Positions 1-7,745 of a stretch of 64,000 bases of DNA are shown here, piece after piece. How positions within the stretch are numbered: position 1 is the stretch's first letter; every line of letters starts with the position of its first letter. The position numbers and the translations under genes are program-made. The stretch is from Candidatus Woesearchaeota archaeon (GTDB taxonomy: Archaea; Nanobdellota; Nanobdellia; Woesearchaeales; JABMPP01): assembly GCA_018303405.1 (NCBI GenBank), contig JAGVYD010000012.1:26052-90051 (forward strand). Reading direction: 5' to 3'. The notes below the pieces were generated by a model, which was given only the letters and a program-made list of their open reading frames with translations, was not told the DNA's origin and did not search any database.

Positions 1-657
1 GAACCTGCTTGGCGGCACATCCAGTTTTTTGAACAGTGCTGTATCCGTGATGGGGCAAATAACCTCCACTTTTTCCCTTATCAGGCCGTGTTTGACGGCT
101 TCGTCGGCATAAGCCCTTGTTGAGAAAATCACCCTGTCAAATTCGTTCATGTGCCTAATCATGAATTCCTTCAGAAACCTGGACATTGTGGGCACAAAAG
201 GAATGTGCCATGTGAATATCAATGGAATGCCCCTTGGAATATACCTGTAAAGCAAAAGAAGCTGGAAATCATGTATATGCACAACTTCTGGAAGCTCCTT
301 TTCCAGCAGGCTGTCAAGCTGGTTGCCTATCTCATCATTTACCTTATAATACTCCGCATATCCCTCACTTTCCACAGGGTCCTTTGTAAACCCCACAGCA
401 AGGCCATGCGATTCATTATACACAGCTTCCTTAAACCGTGAGTAACCGGCCAGCATTTTCCTGTCCAGAGGCTCCTTGGGCACTCGAAATACAGAAATAT
501 TCCTGATTTCCTCATAACTTTCCGCATTTGGCGGCCTTAAATGCACTTCAGACACGCTGTGCCCGCGCTGCTGCAACCCTACTCCCAAATTAAGCAGGTG
601 TGTTGAAACACCACCAATGTTGGGAAAGAACGACTGGCTTGCAAATAGTATTCTCAT
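1..657 (-). CDS. Glycosyltransferase family 4 (GT-B), 3' end outside window
   Basis: Reading the reverse strand from the ATG at 657 gives 219 residues without a stop to the window edge, so only the N-terminal half is present. It starts MRILFASQSFFPNIGGVSTH, the typical N-terminal Rossmann strand and Gly-rich turn (NIGGVSTH) of GT4-type transferases. A VVHIHDF segment and an FTWHIPF segment follow, as in this superfamily and in trehalose-synthase-like members. These enzymes move a sugar from a nucleotide-sugar to a sugar or lipid acceptor in the cytoplasm. A strong Shine-Dalgarno sequence (GGTGGAGG at 662-669, four bases before the ATG) fixes the start, and a TATA-like box lies at 764-777. The substrate cannot be told because the C-terminal donor-binding half is missing. 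Confidence 0.8.
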   Translation of the reverse strand, partial: MRILFASQSFFPNIGGVSTHLLNLGVGLQQRGHSVSEVHLRPPNAESYEEIRNISVFRVPKEPLDRKMLAGYSRFKEAVYNESHGLAVGFTKDPVESEGYAEYYKVNDEIGNQLDSLLEKELPEVVHIHDFQLLLLYRYIPRGIPLIFTWHIPFVPTMSRFLKEFMIRHMNEFDRVIFSTRAYADEAVKHGLIREKVEVICPITDTALFKKLDVPPSRF

Positions 658-661
658 GGTT

Positions 662-669
662 CCTCCACC
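662..669 (-). promoter_or_regulatory. Shine-Dalgarno site of the glycosyltransferase
   Basis: GGTGGAGG on the minus strand, four bases upstream of the ATG at 657. It is one of the few strong ribosome-binding sites in this window, where most genes look leaderless. Confidence 0.7.
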
Positions 670-763
670 GTGCTGCTCTAAAAATAAACTATCTGTACGA
701 CCTGCAAATTAAAAAAATTCTGCTTCAATACATGCAGATCTTAGCCATAGAGATTCTCCTTTC

Positions 764-777
764 ATTTAAATATTTTA
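764..777 (-). promoter_or_regulatory. TATA-like promoter for the glycosyltransferase
   Basis: The minus strand reads TAAAATATTTAAAT. Initiation 25-30 bases downstream would give a leader of about 90 bases ending in the strong SD at 662-669. Confidence 0.5.
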
Positions 778-815
778 TGCAACTTAGCTGAAAAATATCG
801 AGAACAACCATGCAA

Positions 816-1382
816 CTATATCAAGATTTCCAGTTCCTTTATCTTTTCCCTCAATGTCTCTATTGTCTTGGTATTGTCATGCTGGTCAAGAAGCGTGCCG
901 CACTCTGGGCACTTGAACTCGTACTCAGTCGCCTGGTCAAAATCCATCCTGACGCAGGCATTTTTGCACAGGAAGAAGAATCCCCTATTTTTCTCCTCTT
1001 TCTCAAGCCTTTCCTTGAATCTTGAAATCTTCTGGATTTTCAGGTGGCTTACGAGATCCTTGACCCTTCTCTTGTTGAATGTCCAGTAGCTGATATACCA
1101 TCCCTTCTGCCTGTCCTTTTTCCTTTTATAGGTCACAAGATGCTGGTTGTGCAGCCTGTACAGTATATTCCTTATCATGTGAATCTCAGAATTGGTCTTT
1201 TCCGCAATCTTGAACTCGCTGATGTTTTGCCTGTCCTTGAGGTATTCAACTACCCTCACTGCGTCGTCGCCAACAACTTCTCCAACTAGCTCGAAGATTT
1301 TCTTGTTGGTAATTTTGCTTCCGTCTGCTTTTGGCGCAGCTGCCTTTTTTGCAGGCACACTTTCAGTTTTTTTCTTTGCCAT
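816..1382 (-). CDS. tfe: Transcription initiation factor E, alpha subunit (TFE)
   Basis: 188 residues. After a Lys/Ala-rich N-terminus comes the winged-helix domain (about residues 25-105, including EFKIAEKTNSEIHMIRNILY) and then a zinc ribbon with a CKNAC pair and a CPEC pair, ending in a short helical tail. TFE helps TBP and TFB open promoter DNA and stabilises RNA polymerase on the template. The length matches archaeal TFE-alpha. The ATG at 1382 (MAKKKTESV) was chosen; the frame stays open upstream to an ATG at 1418 and a GTG at 1436, but the extra residues do not resemble the family. No SD precedes 1382, and TATA-like sequence lies near 1530-1545 on this strand. The gene is monocistronic and divergent from the membrane protease gene. 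Confidence 0.92.
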   Translation of the reverse strand: MAKKKTESVPAKKAAAPKADGSKITNKKIFELVGEVVGDDAVRVVEYLKDRQNISEFKIAEKTNSEIHMIRNILYRLHNQHLVTYKRKKDRQKGWYISYWTFNKRRVKDLVSHLKIQKISRFKERLEKEEKNRGFFFLCKNACVRMDFDQATEYEFKCPECGTLLDQHDNTKTIETLREKIKELEILI

Positions 1383-1716
1383 AGGATTAGGTGATCGTTT
1401 ATTCCAGTGTGGGCGCATTCCATTGCCTACATACACAAGGATTGCCCTTTAGATTGATAATACTGAACCTGGTCTGTCCCCCCTCAGAATCCATCATTAT
1501 CGAAAAGCCATTTCCTAAAGCACACTCATATATAACCTGTATATATGGCCTGCATGCTCATGAACGGTCTTAAACTTAATTTTTGCCATTTTTCATTTAA
1601 ATACTTTGCGGTGTTATAAAATATAGATTAAAGTATATATATGACCTCCAAATTTTTGTCGTCGGGAAGCTGCCATCCCTAAAACTTATAAATGACAGCG
1701 GGTTTTGCAGGATGTC
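1383..1716. other. AT-rich divergent intergenic region
   Basis: 334 bases between the divergent tfe and membrane-protease genes with no convincing ORF. It contains several TATA-like stretches: around 1530-1545 and 1595-1606 (usable on the minus strand), 1615-1645, and the box at 1685-1693 that serves the rightward gene. I see no tRNA or clear hairpin in it. Confidence 0.5.
1685..1693 (+). promoter_or_regulatory. TATA box, leaderless start of the S2P-like gene
   Basis: CTTATAAAT centred 28 bases before the ATG at 1717. This predicts a leaderless mRNA and supports that start over the TTG at 1705. Confidence 0.55.
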
Positions 1717-2355
1717 ATGGCGCATGCTATCTACATAAGGGGAAGAAGGACAGATATAATACACCTGGGGCCAATAACAACTTCCGCAACGGAGATAGGC
1801 CAGCTTTTCAAGGCCTGGCTGGCCATAAGCCTGGCATTTGCAATTGTCCTCGGCGGTTTCTCATTGACTACGAAATTCTTGCAGGTGATGGTAATAGCTG
1901 CCTTTACTGTCGGCATTGGATTTCTGCTGCATGAGCTTGCCCACAAGCTTGTGGCGCAGGCCTATGGTGCATGGGCAGAGTTCAGGTCTTTTGACCAGAT
2001 GCTGCTGTTGGCCATTATAATGAGCTTTTTTGGCTTTGTCTTTGCAGCGCCTGGCGCAGTTTTCATTCACGGCCATATTGACATGAGAAAAAATGGGATT
2101 ATTTCAGCGGCAGGCCCATGGACAAATATCGGCATTGCCATCCTTTTTGCGATTTCGGGTTTGATTTTTTCCTTGCCTGCAATTTTCATTGCCTATGGCT
2201 TTATGATCAATGCATGGCTGGCTGCATTCAACATGATCCCCTTTGGCAATTTCGACGGCCGGAAAGTCTGGGCATGGAGCAAGCTCGCCTATATCATCAC
2301 TTTGCTGATCAGCATTTTCCTGGTCATGGCATCCCAGATGTTTACTTTATTGTAA
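1717..2355 (+). CDS. Site-2-protease-type membrane metalloprotease (M50-like)
   Basis: 212 residues with several hydrophobic segments. The zinc-binding HExxH is visible as HELAH near residue 73, inside a membrane helix. The second family signature, an Asn-Pro/Asp-Gly motif, appears as NMIPFGNFDG near the C-terminus and supplies the third metal ligand. S2P-type enzymes cut transmembrane helices of substrate proteins within the bilayer, often to release regulators. It has the short archaeal form with no PDZ domain. The ATG at 1717 was chosen because the TATA box at 1685-1693 sits 28 bases upstream. Its substrate is unknown and neighbours give no clue. Confidence 0.8.
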   Translation: MAHAIYIRGRRTDIIHLGPITTSATEIGQLFKAWLAISLAFAIVLGGFSLTTKFLQVMVIAAFTVGIGFLLHELAHKLVAQAYGAWAEFRSFDQMLLLAIIMSFFGFVFAAPGAVFIHGHIDMRKNGIISAAGPWTNIGIAILFAISGLIFSLPAIFIAYGFMINAWLAAFNMIPFGNFDGRKVWAWSKLAYIITLLISIFLVMASQMFTLL

Positions 2356-2430
2356 GATGAATATTGTAAGATGAATAATATTGCTGATAGGCCGTTGATG
2401 GATGTGGCAATATTTCCAACTGAGATGTTG

Positions 2431-2455
2431 TCCAAACTCACTTTTTGGGCAAAGC
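2431..2455 (+). repeat. Dispersed copy of the palindromic-element arm
   Basis: These 25 bases match 7444-7468, the right arm of the palindromic element at 7295-7477, at 21 of 25 positions, with the block CCAAACTCACTTTT identical. It lies just upstream of the MetAP promoter. No matching left arm is obvious, so it may be a fragment. Confidence 0.5.
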
Positions 2456-2468
2456 TTGCCAATGGGTA

Positions 2469-2478
2469 AACTTTATAT
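2469..2478 (+). promoter_or_regulatory. TATA box of map
   Basis: AACTTTATAT centred 28 bases before the ATG at 2502. This predicts a leaderless transcript and supports that start over the upstream in-frame codon at 2445. Confidence 0.55.
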
Positions 2479-2501
2479 TCTGCAGGGGATTGTTCTGGCT
2501 A

Positions 2502-3392
2502 ATGCAAATCGAAGACCTTGGGAAATGGAGAAAAGCCGGCAGGCTGACAGCAGAAGTAAGGGAATTCTCGCGCACAGTTGTCAGGCCAGGAACAAGAATC
2601 CTTGATGCAGTTGAAATCATTGAAAAGAAAATCTATGAGCTCGGCGGAGAGCCTGCATTTCCTGTCAATATCTCGCTGAACGATTGCGCTGCGCATTACA
2701 CTCCTGTCCCCAACGATGAAACAATATTTTCTGACCAATTGGTTAAAGTGGACTGCGGCGTTCATGTCGACGGCTGTATTGGCGACACAGCAGTGACCAT
2801 TGACCTTTCAGGCAAATACGCAGACCTTGTCAATGCTGCAAAGGAAGCTCTTGAAGCGGCAATCGCGACTTTGAAGGATGGAGGGTCGCTTGGCGAAATC
2901 GGCGCAACTGTGCATTCCAAAATAACTTCAAAAGGCTTCTCGCCTGTAATCAATCTTTCCGGGCACGGTTTGAACAAGTTTGTCGTGCATGACTCCCCTA
3001 ATGTGCCAAACTATGACACAGGAGATGCAAGGAAGGTTGCGGCAGGTTCGATTATTGCCATTGAGCCTTTTGCCTCGCTTGGCAAAGGTGAAATCTATGA
3101 GTCTGGCAATGCCATGATTTTTTCTGTCTCCCGAAAGGCAGGAATCCGGAATATCATCACCAAGAAGGTTTTCCAGGAAATAGAAAAGTACAGGGGGCTG
3201 CCTTTCTGCACCAGGTGGCTTGCAAAAAAATTCCCCGAAGCCCAGGTGAATTATGCCATGCGAGACTTGAAGCAGTTGGGCGTCTTGCATGATTATCCCC
3301 CATTGGTTGATGTCAGGCACGGCATGGTCAGCCAGGCCGAGCACACCATTTTTGTTGGCGAAGATGGCATTGAAGTCTTGACAAAGGTGTGA
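2502..3392 (+). CDS. map: Methionine aminopeptidase, type II
   Basis: 296 residues of the M24 pita-bread fold. It removes initiator Met from nascent proteins using two metal ions. Metal ligands can be read in order: Asp84 (VKVDCGVHVDG), Asp95 (GDTAVTIDL), His155 (LSGHGLNKF), Glu188 (IAIEPFAS) and a C-terminal Glu in QAEHTIFV. The roughly 60-residue helical insertion before that last Glu (TRWLAKKFPEAQVNYAMRDL region) marks the type II (archaeal/eukaryotic) class. The start at 2502 is supported by the TATA box at 2469-2478; the extension upstream to 2445 encodes non-family sequence. It is monocistronic. Confidence 0.95.
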   Translation: MQIEDLGKWRKAGRLTAEVREFSRTVVRPGTRILDAVEIIEKKIYELGGEPAFPVNISLNDCAAHYTPVPNDETIFSDQLVKVDCGVHVDGCIGDTAVTIDLSGKYADLVNAAKEALEAAIATLKDGGSLGEIGATVHSKITSKGFSPVINLSGHGLNKFVVHDSPNVPNYDTGDARKVAAGSIIAIEPFASLGKGEIYESGNAMIFSVSRKAGIRNIITKKVFQEIEKYRGLPFCTRWLAKKFPEAQVNYAMRDLKQLGVLHDYPPLVDVRHGMVSQAEHTIFVGEDGIEVLTKV

Positions 3393-3420
3393 TTTCTTAA
3401 GAGTGGCAACTATAGCCAAG

Positions 3421-3430
3421 CTTTAAAAAT
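3421..3430 (+). promoter_or_regulatory. TATA box of the orphan gene at 3451
   Basis: CTTTAAAAAT centred 25 bases before the ATG at 3451, consistent with a leaderless mRNA. Confidence 0.5.
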
Positions 3431-3450
3431 AAGCTTCTCAACGCATATGC

Positions 3451-4119
3451 ATGAAACCGCATCGAATGCATTATAAAGGGGGAGGCTCCCAAAAAAAGCA
3501 GCGATTTGAGGCAGCGCGCCGCAAATTGGACATTTTGGTTTCTGAAAATTATGCACATTACAATCCGAAAAAGCATGGCAATTATGGGGATTTTGCGCGC
3601 ATGATAGGCGATAACCATGGTGCTTTTGTGTCAGGAGTTTTGAAATTATACCGTTCCGGGAATTACATTGAAGAAACCAAAAGGATGATGGATGACGAAC
3701 TGGATTTTCTTGGATTGAGAGAGCAGGTTTTGCTTGCCCAACAAATGGATGGGCAGCTTTCGCTTGAGCGCATATTGCCCGGCGGCTACAGGCGCATAAA
3801 AGAATCTGACAATCCCTGGGTGTCCGGCATTACGGCAATTAGGAATTACCTCACCCGGACCACTCCCAAAGATGCCACCCTGCTAGTGGCAGTTTATGAG
3901 CCATATGGCCTAGTTGACCACCACCATCTGAAGAACCCGCTTGTGCTTGGCGAGTCATCCATGCCAAAAAGTCCTGATGGCAGGCTTGTTGTCACGGCAA
4001 ATTATGATGGCGGAACCTATAGGGTGGATTTTACCCTTGCCAAAGAACCAGATGGAAAGTCGCATGCTGTTATGTTCAAACCTTATGTTCCCCCTATTCC
4101 CCGACAACCTTCACAATGA
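3451..4119 (+). CDS. Hypothetical protein, 222 residues
   Basis: I do not recognise this protein. It has a basic N-terminus ([19 protein letters not shown]), a helical middle and a C-terminal half that looks like beta-rich soluble sequence. No signal peptide, membrane segment or metal motif is evident apart from an HHH run (residues about 157-159). The start is supported by a TATA box 25 bases upstream. Its last 26 bases overlap the 3' end of the convergent YjbQ-family gene, so antisense interference between the two transcripts is possible. The open frame and promoter support a real gene. Confidence 0.65.
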   Translation: MKPHRMHYKGGGSQKKQRFEAARRKLDILVSENYAHYNPKKHGNYGDFARMIGDNHGAFVSGVLKLYRSGNYIEETKRMMDDELDFLGLREQVLLAQQMDGQLSLERILPGGYRRIKESDNPWVSGITAIRNYLTRTTPKDATLLVAVYEPYGLVDHHHLKNPLVLGESSMPKSPDGRLVVTANYDGGTYRVDFTLAKEPDGKSHAVMFKPYVPPIPRQPSQ

Positions 4120-4507
4120 CCCTTTTCCTTCTTTGCCCGTCGAATTCCGCATAATAGATTTGCTCCCACGGCCCGAGGTCCAGTTTTCCGTCAGTAACTG
4201 GCATCACAACCTGGTGTCCCATCAGGGTCCTTTTCAAATGCGCATCAGCATTGTCTTCGCCAGTCTGGTGATGCCTGTATGGCAGGCCATATGGCGCAAG
4301 CTTTTCAAGCCATGCCTGGAAATCCTCTATCAGCCCAGATTCTGCGTCGTTCACATATACGGCTGCAGTGATGTGCATTGGATTTATCAGGGCAAGGCCA
4401 TCTTTGATGCCGGATTTCCTGACCGCATTTTCGACCTGGCCGGTAATGTTGAGAAATTCCTGTTTCTTCTTGGTGTTGAACCAGAGATATTCTGTGTAAG
4501 GCTTCAT
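4094..4507 (-). CDS. YjbQ/UPF0047 family protein
   Basis: 137 residues, the normal length for UPF0047. Conserved blocks are visible: [13 protein letters not shown], then [20 protein letters not shown], and the closing [19 protein letters not shown] with Glu and Asp. Bacterial members have been reported to have weak thiamine-phosphate synthase activity; the physiological role is uncertain. The TATA box at 4531-4540 is about 29 bases from the ATG at 4507 and only 20 from the ATG at 4516, so 4507 is preferred. It overlaps the 3' end of the convergent orphan gene by 26 bases. Confidence 0.88.
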   Translation of the reverse strand: MKPYTEYLWFNTKKKQEFLNITGQVENAVRKSGIKDGLALINPMHITAAVYVNDAESGLIEDFQAWLEKLAPYGLPYRHHQTGEDNADAHLKRTLMGHQVVMPVTDGKLDLGPWEQIYYAEFDGQRRKRVIVKVVGE

Positions 4508-4530
4508 ATTTTTCATGGATATGTTTCATG

Positions 4531-4540
4531 TTTTTAAATC
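4531..4540 (-). promoter_or_regulatory. TATA box of the YjbQ-family gene
   Basis: The minus strand reads GATTTAAAAA, about 29 bases before the ATG at 4507. Confidence 0.5.
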
Positions 4541-4576
4541 TATATCAGAAAAAATTTATTGGAAATAAAAATGCCG

Positions 4577-5584
4577 CTACGCTGCCACCAGCACTCTTTC
4601 TTTTTCCCTCTTGGGCATTGGCTCCCGTTCTGGCGGCTTTTGCCGTGAATAATGGTTCCTGAGCGGGCCTAACAGTTCAGCCGGCTGCGGTATTCTGTAG
4701 TCACTAACTTTGGGAATAATATGGTAGTGCACCCTGTTCAAATGCTCCTTCCCTTTTCTCGCTTCGTGTACGACAATCGCAATTTCCTGTACTGCCGGGT
4801 CCCGCAAAAGCACTTCCACGGCCCCTCGCATATTTTCACCCACATATTTTCTTTCTTCCGGGTTCATGTATTCCAACCGTGCAATCCTTGTGTCAGCATC
4901 TATCCTTCGGGGATTAAGAACATCATATGGCACTGACAATTGGCTGAATTCATCCCAGTGAAAGGTAAGCTCCTTTTTTTCACTCTTCTGCTTGAATGCT
5001 TCCAGGGGGGTTTCCACTCCATATCCAGGTTTCATAAGCATTTCAACCCACCTGGACTCGTCATCAGCAACGGCTCTCGTGTCGCTTGTCGCCGGCAATG
5101 TATACCCTCTGATCATGAGCGATTTGCTCTCAGGCCTCTTTGTTATTTTATACACCTGAACCAGGCCCTCGAGACTTTCATCCTGAGAAAACAATCGGGC
5201 CAATTCACTTCCGCTTGCGGTAATGGCGCGCATATCCTGGTAGGTTATATCATCAAGTGAATGCCTGTTTGGGAATACAGTCACAATGACTGCCTGCCCA
5301 TCTCCGAATTCCGACACAAAGGAATAATGTTTTTCCCTGTCCTCCTCGGAAGAATAAGACCCGCTGTGGTAAAACTTTCTGCCCAGCCTTGCCTCTTTTG
5401 TATCCATTGAGTAATTTGGTCCCTGGCCATTTCCCATATTGATAATTTTTTGCATCAGGCCAGGCGGAAGCTGTCCATTGCTGGGTAATTTCAACTGCGA
5501 CCTGAGGTTCGGTTTTCCGGCATTAGAAATAGTATTGTTTACCAGTTCGTATCTGTCATCCAGTGTAGTCCCTTCATATGCCAT
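4577..5584 (-). CDS. Hypothetical protein with possible HIT-like motif
   Basis: 335 residues from the ATG at 5584; a GTG at 5605 would add seven. Most of the protein is unrecognised, mixed alpha/beta and soluble. Near the C-terminus an IAIVVHEA strand is followed by NRVHYHIIPKVSDY, resembling the HxH...P core of histidine-triad (HIT/GalT-like) nucleotide hydrolases and transferases, though only two of the three triad histidines are evident. The tail is Pro/Arg/Lys-rich (PPEREPMPKREKER). A TATA-like box lies at 5643-5653. HIT-like activity is a weak inference; the gene itself is well supported by length. Confidence 0.6.
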   Translation of the reverse strand: MAYEGTTLDDRYELVNNTISNAGKPNLRSQLKLPSNGQLPPGLMQKIINMGNGQGPNYSMDTKEARLGRKFYHSGSYSSEEDREKHYSFVSEFGDGQAVIVTVFPNRHSLDDITYQDMRAITASGSELARLFSQDESLEGLVQVYKITKRPESKSLMIRGYTLPATSDTRAVADDESRWVEMLMKPGYGVETPLEAFKQKSEKKELTFHWDEFSQLSVPYDVLNPRRIDADTRIARLEYMNPEERKYVGENMRGAVEVLLRDPAVQEIAIVVHEARKGKEHLNRVHYHIIPKVSDYRIPQPAELLGPLRNHYSRQKPPEREPMPKREKERVLVAA

Positions 5585-5757
5585 TTCTAGCCACTCTGTA
5601 CACACTGTAATGTCTTCAACCTGCAGGGGGGCATAGAATTACAATTATAAAAACTTTTCTATTTATCATACTTTATATGATAACTCAATTAGGCCTCTTA
5701 TAACTCTCATAATTTAGCCATGGCCTTATAACTATGGTCCAATAATCCAGCTAAGAA

Positions 5758-6873
5758 TCAGCCCTTCTCGCAAATTATTGCCTCATCCTCACCCAGAAAA
5801 ACATGCAGGGTCTTTTCCCCGGCCAGCCCTGCCTGGATTGCGTTTTTCTCCTCCCAATACCTGTCAGGCGCAATGTTGCCATGCAAGACAGCCTTCCTGG
5901 CATTGAAGCCTGCTAGGCTATGCCTTATGGCATCCTTGCCATTTGATTCAATAGCCAAAACCTTGTAGCTTGCCTTGAAGAAATCCCCTTTAACCAGCTT
6001 CTCAGAAGTCAGGTATTTTTCATACATAAACAAGCCTTGCCCGGGGATTCTCTGCACCAGCCCAGCGCGCTCTGCAGCAGGGTCAACCTCATATATATAA
6101 TCCAGCGGGGAGGCATAAGCAAAAATGTTTTCCTCATCCTTGTCTGTGAGCCGTGCTTCCTGCGGAAGGCAAACAGCTGAGATATTTGACAGCCTGGCCT
6201 TGCCGAGGTAAATGTTAAGCCGGTTCAACTGCCCATTGAGGCTTATATATTCCCTTTCAGAATCCTGGGCAACCCACCTGATCTGCGGAGGCAGCTCTAT
6301 GCAAAGGGATTCAGAGATTTTTCCATAATACCCAATCAAATCCTGGATTGCAGGTTGAAGCGAGCCAAGAGACCTCGATGCTTCCGTGGCAGGCCTTTCC
6401 GGGTCGCAGAAAATCACATCTGCTTTTTTTATGGTTTTAAGCAAAGCCATTCCATCGCCGGAGTGAAATTCAATATTGCCAACTCCTTCTTTTTCAGCAT
6501 TGAATTTTGCATAGCCCACTTTTCTGGGGTCAATGTCGACGGCAATTACCCTTTTGCATGTTTTCGCAAATGCAATGGCCTGCATGCCAATGCCGCATCC
6601 AACATCCACAATTTCGTCGCAGGCAAGCCTCTTTGCGCGATATGCCGCAATAACCTGGTTTGTTGCAAATCTTAAGTCAGATTCATTAAAGGCAAAAGAA
6701 TCCGGCAATTTCCCAGTCCTGGAGTTGCTTATAAGCGCCCTGGCAATGGAGAATGCTTCTTCAAAATCCCCTGATCGGACTCTTGATTTTATCCTGTCTT
6801 TGTATATGCCCTGCCTGATCAATTTTTCAATTTTGTTTGCAGATTCCTTCAAAGAAGCTGGTTCTGATGCCAT
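5758..6873 (-). CDS. Class I SAM-dependent methyltransferase, THUMP-like
   Basis: 371 residues. SAM motif I is VDVGCGIG (89-96), motif II is AVDIDPR (111-117), and motif IV is FCDPERP (155-161), the DPxRP form typical of RNA and protein N-methyltransferases with THUMP-like C-terminal regions. The N-terminal 80 residues are helical. The C-terminal 150 residues (from about PLDYIYEVDP) resemble the THUMP_like extension, suggesting an RNA substrate. It would transfer methyl from S-adenosylmethionine in the cytoplasm; the exact target is not deducible. A TATA-like box at 6908-6917 lies about 39 bases upstream of the ATG. Nothing looks truncated. Confidence 0.82.
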   Translation of the reverse strand: MASEPASLKESANKIEKLIRQGIYKDRIKSRVRSGDFEEAFSIARALISNSRTGKLPDSFAFNESDLRFATNQVIAAYRAKRLACDEIVDVGCGIGMQAIAFAKTCKRVIAVDIDPRKVGYAKFNAEKEGVGNIEFHSGDGMALLKTIKKADVIFCDPERPATEASRSLGSLQPAIQDLIGYYGKISESLCIELPPQIRWVAQDSEREYISLNGQLNRLNIYLGKARLSNISAVCLPQEARLTDKDEENIFAYASPLDYIYEVDPAAERAGLVQRIPGQGLFMYEKYLTSEKLVKGDFFKASYKVLAIESNGKDAIRHSLAGFNARKAVLHGNIAPDRYWEEKNAIQAGLAGEKTLHVFLGEDEAIICEKG

Positions 6874-6938
6874 GCAGGCAAATTAATTGGCCGCATTAAT
6901 AATATTTGCTATAAATCACAACTGTATTAGGACACTAG

Positions 6939-7160
6939 TCAGGGAGCACCCGGATTAGTCAGGTCTTTTTCAACAAGCTTGCACGGCATGCACCTGCCTG
7001 TCCCAAGGACATAGCCTATGACCTCCTCTGGAATTGGCTCCATCAACCAATTATCCTCGATAAGGCGGCCAGCTATGGTATTATCCTGTCTTCTTAGGTA
7101 ATTGCCCTGCACCTTATAGCCCGGCTGTTCAATCAGGTAGTCAATGAATTTTTCACGCAT
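6939..7160 (-). CDS. Small hypothetical protein with CxxC motif
   Basis: 73 residues, not recognised. It contains a single CMPC pair near residue 60 (GTGRCMPCKLVEKD), which could bind metal with a partner or act in redox, and a charged soluble N-terminus (MREKFIDYLIEQPGYKVQGN). A TATA-like box (minus-strand ATTCTTAAAC, 7181-7190) sits about 26 bases before the ATG, the same spacing as for confirmed genes here, which is the main support for a real gene. It is divergent from the zinc-ribbon/LemA operon across the palindromic element. Confidence 0.55.
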   Translation of the reverse strand: MREKFIDYLIEQPGYKVQGNYLRRQDNTIAGRLIEDNWLMEPIPEEVIGYVLGTGRCMPCKLVEKDLTNPGAP

Positions 7161-7180
7161 GAATGCTGGATTTTGCAGGT

Positions 7181-7190
7181 GTTTAAGAAT
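7181..7190 (-). promoter_or_regulatory. TATA box of the small CxxC gene
   Basis: The minus strand reads ATTCTTAAAC, centred 26 bases before the ATG at 7160. Confidence 0.45.
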
Positions 7191-7294
7191 TTAATTGTCT
7201 ATTGTCAAGAACTGCCTTTTGCCATAAACGGCTTTGCCCGAAAAGCCCCTTTTCTGTCCAAATAGTCGGACTTTTATGGAGTTATTGGGCAAAT

Positions 7295-7477
7295 CCATTC
7301 TAAGTGGCCTTATCCGAAAACTCGCCTTCCGGCTCGGTTTGGGCATCCGCTCAGCATTGCGGCTTCCTGCGAATTGCATTTTTCTCCTCTACAACCCCGA
7401 AAAATGCATAATCCCTCCGGGAATGGGCTTCGCAAAATTGATGCCCAAACTCACTTTTCGGACAAGGCCATTCTAAG
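7295..7477. mobile_element. Palindromic MITE-like element with flanking direct repeats
   Basis: A non-coding element with long imperfect dyad symmetry. Outer arms 7306-7320 and 7455-7469 pair at 14 of 15 positions; middle arms 7338-7347 and 7440-7449 pair perfectly (10 bp); inner arms 7375-7384 and 7399-7408 pair perfectly (10 bp) around a 14-base loop. The direct repeat CCATTCTAAG occurs just outside at 7295-7304 and 7468-7477. If the target duplication is the 8-bp core ATTCTAAG, it flanks the inverted repeats almost exactly, as in a miniature inverted-repeat transposable element. No transposase is present. A structured RNA is the alternative reading. It occupies most of the intergenic stretch 7161-7514. 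Confidence 0.6.
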
Positions 7478-7480
7478 CAG

Positions 7481-7492
7481 AATATTTAAATA
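7481..7492 (+). promoter_or_regulatory. TATA box of the zinc-ribbon/LemA/TPM operon
   Basis: AATATTTAAATA, centred about 29 bases before the ATG at 7515 and only about 20 before the alternative at 7506. It lies four bases beyond the right direct repeat of the palindromic element. Confidence 0.55.
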
Positions 7493-7514
7493 GTCACCTT
7501 TATTGATGCTTTAT

Positions 7515-7745
7515 ATGGAACAGGAAAATATTTTCAATTGCCCAAGATGCTCGGGATTTTTCGCCAGGCAGCCTATGAGGAAATTGCAGCATCCTGCAGG
7601 CATACTCCTGGATGTATGTGACAAGTGCCATGGAATGTGGATAGACGGCCACGAGATTGCGGTTTTGGAGAAATCAGGCATCCTAGCTGACAATAAAAAA
7701 AGGGTAGGTAACGGAAAGAAGAAGGGAAAAGGTGGTAAAAAATGA
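7515..7745 (+). CDS. Zinc-ribbon protein, zf-TFIIB type
   Basis: 76 residues. A single zinc ribbon is clear: CPRC, then an aliphatic and LDVCDKCHGMWID stretch, the signature of the zf-TFIIB-like family, followed by a Lys/Gly-rich basic tail (KKGKGGKK). Such proteins bind zinc; a nucleic-acid or protein-binding role is inferred, not shown. The start at 7515 is preferred from promoter spacing (7506 and a TTG at 7503 are in frame). The stop overlaps the ATG of the LemA gene (ATGA at 7742-7745), so the two are translationally coupled in a three-gene operon with the TPM-domain gene. Confidence 0.8.
   Translation: MEQENIFNCPRCSGFFARQPMRKLQHPAGILLDVCDKCHGMWIDGHEIAVLEKSGILADNKKRVGNGKKKGKGGKK

Noticed and set aside
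725..748. Seven-codon ORF (MAKICMY) with an AAAGGAG-like site in the leader of the glycosyltransferase gene
   Set aside because: Too short to judge. The predicted transcription start falls at or inside it, and there is no evidence that it is translated.
7234..7476. 80-codon plus-strand frame over the palindromic element
   Set aside because: It is explained by the inverted-repeat structure, has no promoter or ribosome-binding site, and gives no protein-like pattern.
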